Positions 59,058-64,000 of a stretch of 64,000 bases of DNA are shown in pieces. The notes below the pieces were generated by a model, which worked only from the letters and a program-made list of their open reading frames with translations, did no database searches and was not told the DNA's origin. The stretch's first letter is position 1. Each line of letters begins with the position of its first letter. Source of the DNA: Udeniomyces pyricola (Eukaryota > Basidiomycota > Tremellomycetes > Cystofilobasidiales > Mrakiaceae); assembly GCA_039545295.1 (NCBI GenBank), contig BCIK01000019.1, forward strand, positions 421,789 to 485,788, given 5' to 3'. The position numbers and the translations under genes are program-made.

Positions 59058-60580
59058 CTAGTGATCATGCCCGTCGTCAACCTTTTGCAGCGGTCCGTTG
59101 GACGTCGCCTCCATAGCCTCGCCAAAGACCTCGATCGAATCAATCCGGCTGACATCATCGTCCTCTTGGTTCGACATGACAAAGATCTGAGTTTGATTGT
59201 ATAACAAACGACCGAACAAGGAGGCGATAACATGCCAGGGACAGAGAGGACGGCCATGTTGGTTGCGAGAGTCGAGGTAAGGGGAAGCATGGCATAGTGC
59301 AAGAAATAATCATGAACGTCAGCATCCGTAATCTTGCTCTCTTATTGATGCACATGATGTCCATCTATTAGCCACAACCAAGTCATCATCGTCTTGAGTG
59401 ATACAACCCAACCGAATTAGACACATGACACGCACCGATAGCAGCTGAACACCTTGGAACCTGACCAGCCTCAAATCAATCTTGTCCCCCTCTTTGCCTT
59501 TCTTGACTTCAATCTCCTGAGCCCCAGCTTCGTTCTCCGCCTCGTCGAATCCCAAGCTCGGTCGGTTGATGAACAGCTTGACCCTCTTCGGGGCGGCGCC
59601 TAGGCTATCCTTGTCAGTGCGAAGGACAAGAGCGCGAAGGCGGGTGGGTTGGAGGAAAGGGATGGTGATGAGAAGTTGAGCGTCGGCGTCGGATTCCAGG
59701 TAGCCGTTGGCTTGGGTTGAGGAGCCAACGATGGAGCGCAACGGGTGGGATGAGGACTCGTTGAGGGCTTCAAGACCGCGGGAGTCGATGAGGCTTGAGA
59801 GGGAGGTCTGATCCTCAAATAAATCAAACAGACCGATAGAGATGTCAAAGACGAGCTCAATTAGCGTGGAGTCTGTATATGTGTATGAGAAGCGTGGAAA
59901 CATTTGCAAGCGGAGATTCTGCTCTTATCAAACTTACCAGTCCATCCGTCGAAGATCCTGCCGAGGACGATGCGAAAGTTCGGGGCGCAGGCCCAGCCAG
60001 TCGCGTCGCCTTTTCGGTCAGGCCAGGCGCATCGGCTCCTTTGAGCTGTCGTATTTGAGAACAATATTGATGGGCCGTCCATGATGTCAGCAAATATTCT
60101 TTCGTACTCCAGTCAGACTCATGATCGTGCTCTGTGGTTGAGCGAAGCCAAATCCGGACCGCAGACAGAGTCGAACGAGGGGACCAGCAGCCTGCAGCGG
60201 GCGAGAGGGAAACGAACCTCGTCAATCTTGACGCCCGCCTTCAAAAACACGAACGTCGGCATGGCCCGAACCGAGTACTTCTGAGCGACGGCCTGGACTT
60301 TATCGACATCGACCTTGAGGAAAGTTGCATGGAGCAGGGTGTTGCTGAGCTTGAGAAAGGTGGGGGCGATGACCTTGCAGGGACCGCACCAGGTCGCGTG
60401 GAAGTCGATGACGACAAGGGTCGACTGTGGGGTTGCCCGGAGGATAGTGTCGAACTCTGTTTGGAGGGAGAGAGAGAGGGAGCGGGATCACGAGTGTATG
60501 AGTGGTTGGTGTAGCTGAAGAAGAAACGATGAGATGACATGAGACTGACGTTGGGCTGATGAGATCTCGGTAGCAGGCAT
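59058..60580 (-). CDS. Thioredoxin-PITH protein (TXNL1-like)
   Basis: Cytosolic redox protein; human TXNL1 binds the 26S proteasome through its PITH domain. Start MPATEISSAQ at 60580, then FDTILRATPQSTLVVIDFHA, and the active site TWCGPCKVIAPTFLKL (near 60400). KVDVDKVQAVAQKYSVRAMP and TFVFLKAGVKIDEVR complete the thioredoxin fold. After a linker exon (LKGADAPGLTEKATRLAGPA) comes the PITH domain: TSLSSLIDSRGLEALNESS, HPLRSIVGSS, LESDADAQLLITIPFLQP, TRLRALVLRTD, PKRVKLFINRP and LVRFQGVQLLS, then IFVMSNQEDDDVSRIDSIEV. The stop TAG is at 59060-59058. Exon boundaries between about 59800 and 59950 are approximate. The redox CGPC and PITH core are intact, so it is probably functional. Confidence 0.92.
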
Positions 60581-61018
60581 GGTGTGGATGACTTGGGGGA
60601 TGGTTGAGTGGTTGTTGGGCGAAATCGTCAACGTCACTGTCACTCGTCCTGACGCCATCTGCGATATGACTTATCATTGAATATTGATTAATGATTATTT
60701 ATTTATATATTTATCCATTCATTGTTTAGACAATGTAAGTCGCACTTGGTTTGCACCGTTGAGAATCTTCACGTCCCAATCACACATCGTCTTTCCAAGT
60801 TTACATCATCGACCATCTCGATCTAATCAAACCTCATCGCCAACAGAACCGGTCGACAGAGATCATCATCGAAAGACCTAGCAAAATAGCTGATCTGAAA
60901 TCTGATCACCAATCCACCTGGATGCATAACCGGCCAACTCCTGTCATCGTTCATATCTCACAACCGCCACACCCCCACAGCTCACTCTCGCCCGCTCCCC
61001 TTTGTTGTCCGTCTCAGC
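60581..61018. promoter_or_regulatory. Short bidirectional promoter interval TXNL1-like / Maf-like
   Basis: About 440 bp between two divergent starts. It is AT-rich near 60675-60715 (ATTATTTATTTATATATTTAT), which could serve as a core promoter for either gene. Confidence 0.5.
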
Positions 61019-62559
61019 ATGGCTCCTCAACTACCCAAGTACAACACCGTTCTCCCCCATGCTCTGCCGCTACCCTCCTTCAACAAGATGCACGGCAAGA
61101 GGTACATTCCGCTCTCGCACAGTCCTCCTTGCTTCCCTCGATATCTCATCCAACATCACATCCTCGTCCCATCCACCCTTCTGATCATATCCTTTTCTTC
61201 CTTTTGTTCCTTCAGAATCGTCCTTGCTTCTGCCTCTCCCCGTCGTCTCGAAATCCTCAACACCCTCGGTCTCTCCCCCGAAGTCATCCCTTCGACGTTT
61301 GCCGAAGACCTCCCACATTCCAGCTACGCCGACGACCTCACCCAGTACCCTACCGCCACAGCAGGGGAAAAGGGAAGGGAAGTCTACGAGAGGCTCGTTA
61401 GAGAAAATCCAGAAGACGGGGTCGACTTGGTTATTGCTGGTGAGTCAGTCGAGGGGTGGAGAGAGGATCGAGCTGCGTGAAGGAAGCGTCAAGGCTCTAG
61501 CGGGTCCAGAGAACCTCGTAGCGAACGTTTTCTCATTGTCGTCCGGACAAAGCCTGCATTTCAAGCCCGGTGTGGAAACATACCGTACCAGTGGTGATGT
61601 CCGGTTTCAATCGACCATGAACAGTTCGCTGACGATCTCAACCCCTTTACTCACGCACACAACGCATCTGTCAATCAGCCGACACCGTTGTCATCTATCC
61701 ACCCGTCCAAGACCCCGAAGCCCGCCTGGAGCTAGGCCAAGACACTGCAGGTGAACCCTCGGTCATTCTTGAGAAGCCCGTCGATGCCGGCGATAACGTA
61801 AGCTCAAATTGTGCCCACGAACCTTGCTGCCTCTCGTCCAAACGGAAGAATGGATCGAGATATCCTCATCCATCCGATGCCTTCATTTGTGATCTATTCC
61901 CTGTCCCTGATATGTTCCTCGGAAACCTGAACACACGTACACCCATATATAGCTTCGAACCCTCCTCAATCTCAACGGGCGTACGGTTCAAGTGGTGACC
62001 TCGGTCGTGGTCGTCTATCCCATCTTGGCCAACCCCGGATTCGCTCTCCAATCACTTTCAGTCTCGACCCTCGTCAAGTTCCACGAGAACTCTCCGGGGA
62101 CGCTGGCGGCGTATGTAGACTCAGGCGAGGGTATGGGTAAAGCAGGAGGGTTCGGAATCCAGGTTCGTGCGAGAGGGAAAGATTGTTTGGCCTCTCTGCC
62201 TCTGATTCTCTCTGGCTAGGATATCCTTCTGCTGCCCGAATCGGCTTGATTGAACCGATTACTCTTGTCTTGATCAATTCGTCTTGTACAGGGCCTCGGT
62301 GGCTTGCTTATCGAGCGCATCGAAGGCGACCACAACAACGTCGTCGGATTCCCCGCTTCTGCGTTCTTCAAGTTCGTCCTCCTTTCCCTACAAGAGATAC
62401 AAACTCACCCTTTGCCTCTCCACTAAAGAGAGGGGAAATAAGTAGGAGAACTTCCATGGTCTTACCTCGAAAAACTCACACTCGTTCCTTACATCTCTTT
62501 CTTCGTGTAGATGGGTCGATGATCTACTGGAGGACGAGGATGATTTTCTCAACATCTGA
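61019..62559 (+). CDS. Maf-type nucleoside triphosphate pyrophosphatase
   Basis: House-cleaning enzyme that hydrolyses non-canonical (d)NTPs or m7GTP/UTP/dTTP to monophosphates. Start MAPQLPKYNTVLPHALPLPS (61019), intron, then the signature IVLASASPRRLEILNTLG (near 61214) and EVIPSTFAEDLPHSSYADD. An intron at the donor GTGAGT splits VIA/ADTVVIYPPVQDPEARLE (from about 61680); the catalytic Asp of ADTVV is kept. GEPSVILEKPVDAGDN follows, then LRTLLNLNGRTVQVVTSVVV (about 61955-62010), FHENSPGTLAAYVDSGEG and GKAGGFGIQ. The next exon gives GLGGLLIERIEGDHNNVVG, FPASAFF. The last gives DDLLEDEDDFLNI with TGA at 62557-62559. The stretch between the DN exon and LRTLL is uncertain. Specificity cannot be read from sequence. 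Confidence 0.92.
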
Positions 62560-63040
62560 TTCAGCTCTAGAGAGTCTTTTCCTCTTCCATCATGCGTAGA
62601 TGATCAAGAGGTCCCAACTGTGTTGAGCCGAATTCATAGTGGGATGTCCCGAACACTGGTAGGGGAACAGTCGGGAATGTGAGAGGAGTTGTGAAAGCGC
62701 GTTATAATCAGCATGACCCACGTCCAAAAAGTGTCAACCAACCTATAGAATGCGTACTCTGTGTGCTTGTGTGCTTGTATGTGCGTGTGTGTGTGTGTTG
62801 CGTCGTGACCGCGTTTCTTGGTCTTGACGCTTACGTTCGGCCGAGTTGCGTTGGAATGTTTCGCAGCCATTCGGATCATGCTCACTTTCTCTTACTTGGA
62901 GAGTGTCTGTTTTCTTCTCGACGCTTGCAATGCTCACCGTACCCATCGCCACCCCACATATCTCCCAAGTTTCATTTCATGAACTACACCTCTCACTTCA
63001 CAGACCACAACGCCAGCTCAATCGCACATTCATCATTCCA
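62560..63040. other. Convergent intergenic region
   Basis: 3' flanks of the Maf-like and phosducin-like genes. It contains a short GT-rich run near 62784-62800. No gene is seen. Confidence 0.55.
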
Positions 63041-63345
63041 TCAAAGATCGTAATCATCCTCGTCTTCACTCTGCCCGTTCTCATCGACATCCCGGCCCCG
63101 TCCCAGACCGTTTCGGAGGCCTTTGGAGCCGGCTGCACCGGTATTGCGCATTCCACCCCATTCCTCGTCGTCGGACGCGTCGGAGCCCGAGTCGTCGGCG
63201 GCGGTGGAGGATTTAATAGGCATATGCGAGGGCAAGATGGCAGACAGATGGGAGAGGAGGGCTTGGATATCTGCAGAGCGAGTTAAGAGGAACGAAAAGT
63301 GAACGAAGTGTCAAGCAAACGTTGAAGAACGAGGGGAACAGAAAA

Positions 63346-63391
<46 letters not shown>

Positions 63392-64000
63392 GGTTATTGA
63401 GTCAACAAACGCCTTTTCTTTCTCCATCTTGTATGTGATGTGAAAAAGACGATGACAATGAAGGACGACTCCAAATCTCTCCTCGAGATACGACATCAAC
63501 GATACCAATACCACCCAAGAATTTTGAGCTCAAGACTGACCTCTCTCTTGACCTTTGCCCAACACGCCTTGACCGCCGACGATCTGGCCGGTGACGTCTC
63601 CCGCGCGGTACACGATCAACGTCGGCAAGTTGCGATCCGGGTAGTTCTCGATCGCCTGGGAACCAATGATGGAAATGAATTTCGTGCGAGGGTATTTTGG
63701 GGCAAGAGCGTGGAGGTTTGCGAGAAGACGTTGAGATTCAGGTTGACTAATTGAGGAGTCCAGGAATAGTGAAGGGAAGAAAGGGGCAAGGAGGGAGAAG
63801 GGGGGGGGGGGGAGTGAGTCGAGATCAGGATGATTCTGGTGCAGCACCATGCTATTCCTGCGCAACATTCCTGTCTCTGATTGATATCAAGAACACAATC
63901 AGCTCACCCATCCTTGTATAAGCAACACACGACTCCCGTTCCGACTTTGCCTTTGCCTTTGGCCATCTTTGGTTTCCTCCTCCCTTCATCCTCACTTTCA
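63041..64000 (-). CDS. Phosducin-like protein (PLP2/PDCL3 type), partial at right edge
   Basis: Chaperonin (CCT) co-factor of the phosducin-like family. The gene runs in from beyond base 64000. The visible frame gives basic PKMAKGKGKVGTGVVCCLYKDG (the VV.LYKDG beta strand), an intron, then ISQPESQRLLANLHALAPKY, RTKFISIIGSQAIENYPDRN and LPTLIVYRAGDVTGQIVGG. This is the thioredoxin-like core of the family, with NYPD.NLPT as hallmark. A later exon gives DIQALLSHLSAIL and an acidic end ENGQSEDEDDYDL, stop at 63041-63043. No CxxC is present, as expected. The methionine at 63967 is probably internal, since the frame is open to the edge. Confidence 0.82.
63353..63388. repeat. (GT)18 microsatellite in a phosducin-like intron
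   Basis: An uninterrupted GT repeat of about 18 units follows an A run, between two exons of the phosducin-like gene. Confidence 0.9.

Overview
This window is a piece of a basidiomycete-like fungal nuclear genome. The evidence is dense spliceosomal introns (GT..AG, mostly 40-500 nt, often with a CTGAC-type branch sequence), single-gene transcription units on both strands, and fungal families such as LAMMER kinase, Pil1-like eisosome protein, MFS sugar porter and fungal-type cytochrome c. I cannot fix the class. There is one assembly gap (42986-43113), and there are many homopolymer and microsatellite tracts between genes and in introns.

Layout, left to right. 1-13.4 kb: the 3' end of an unidentified Ser/Pro-rich gene (+), an F-box protein (-), an Erf2-like DHHC palmitoyltransferase (-), a T5orf172/GIY-YIG protein (+) and a WD40-like protein (+). 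14-30 kb: a multi-pass membrane protein (-), cytochrome c (+), PDCD5 (-), a Topors-like RING E3 with an RS-rich tail (+) and an intron-packed sugar transporter (+). 31-44 kb: MDP-1-type HAD phosphatase (-), a small single-pass membrane protein (-), a nitronate-monooxygenase-like flavoenzyme (+), tRNA isopentenyltransferase MOD5 (-) and splicing factor PRP38 (-). 44-64 kb: a type-I-like glutamine synthetase (-), LAMMER kinase (+), mitoribosomal mS38/Cox24 (+), a divergent Pil1/Lsp1-like protein (-), TXNL1-type thioredoxin-PITH protein (-), Maf-type nucleotide pyrophosphatase (+) and a phosducin-like protein running off the right edge (-).

The genes are mostly housekeeping and do not form an operon or a secondary-metabolite cluster. 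Several pairs are head-to-head over 0.4-1.7 kb and may share promoters. Three encode parts of RS-domain biology (a LAMMER kinase, PRP38 with an RS tail, a Topors-like E3 with an RS tail), and three serve mitochondria or tRNA (cytochrome c, mS38, MOD5 with a possible dual start).

I found no mobile element, CRISPR array, viral insertion or clearly novel system. The points most worth following are exon-level: a 6-nt microexon in the flavoenzyme, a 17-nt exon holding the catalytic loop of the glutamine synthetase, a stretched zinc finger and in-domain insertion in MOD5, and a stop-free 3n intron in the F-box gene. Exon joins were worked out by hand from splice signals and reading frame. Where lengths are given, the joined frame was checked.
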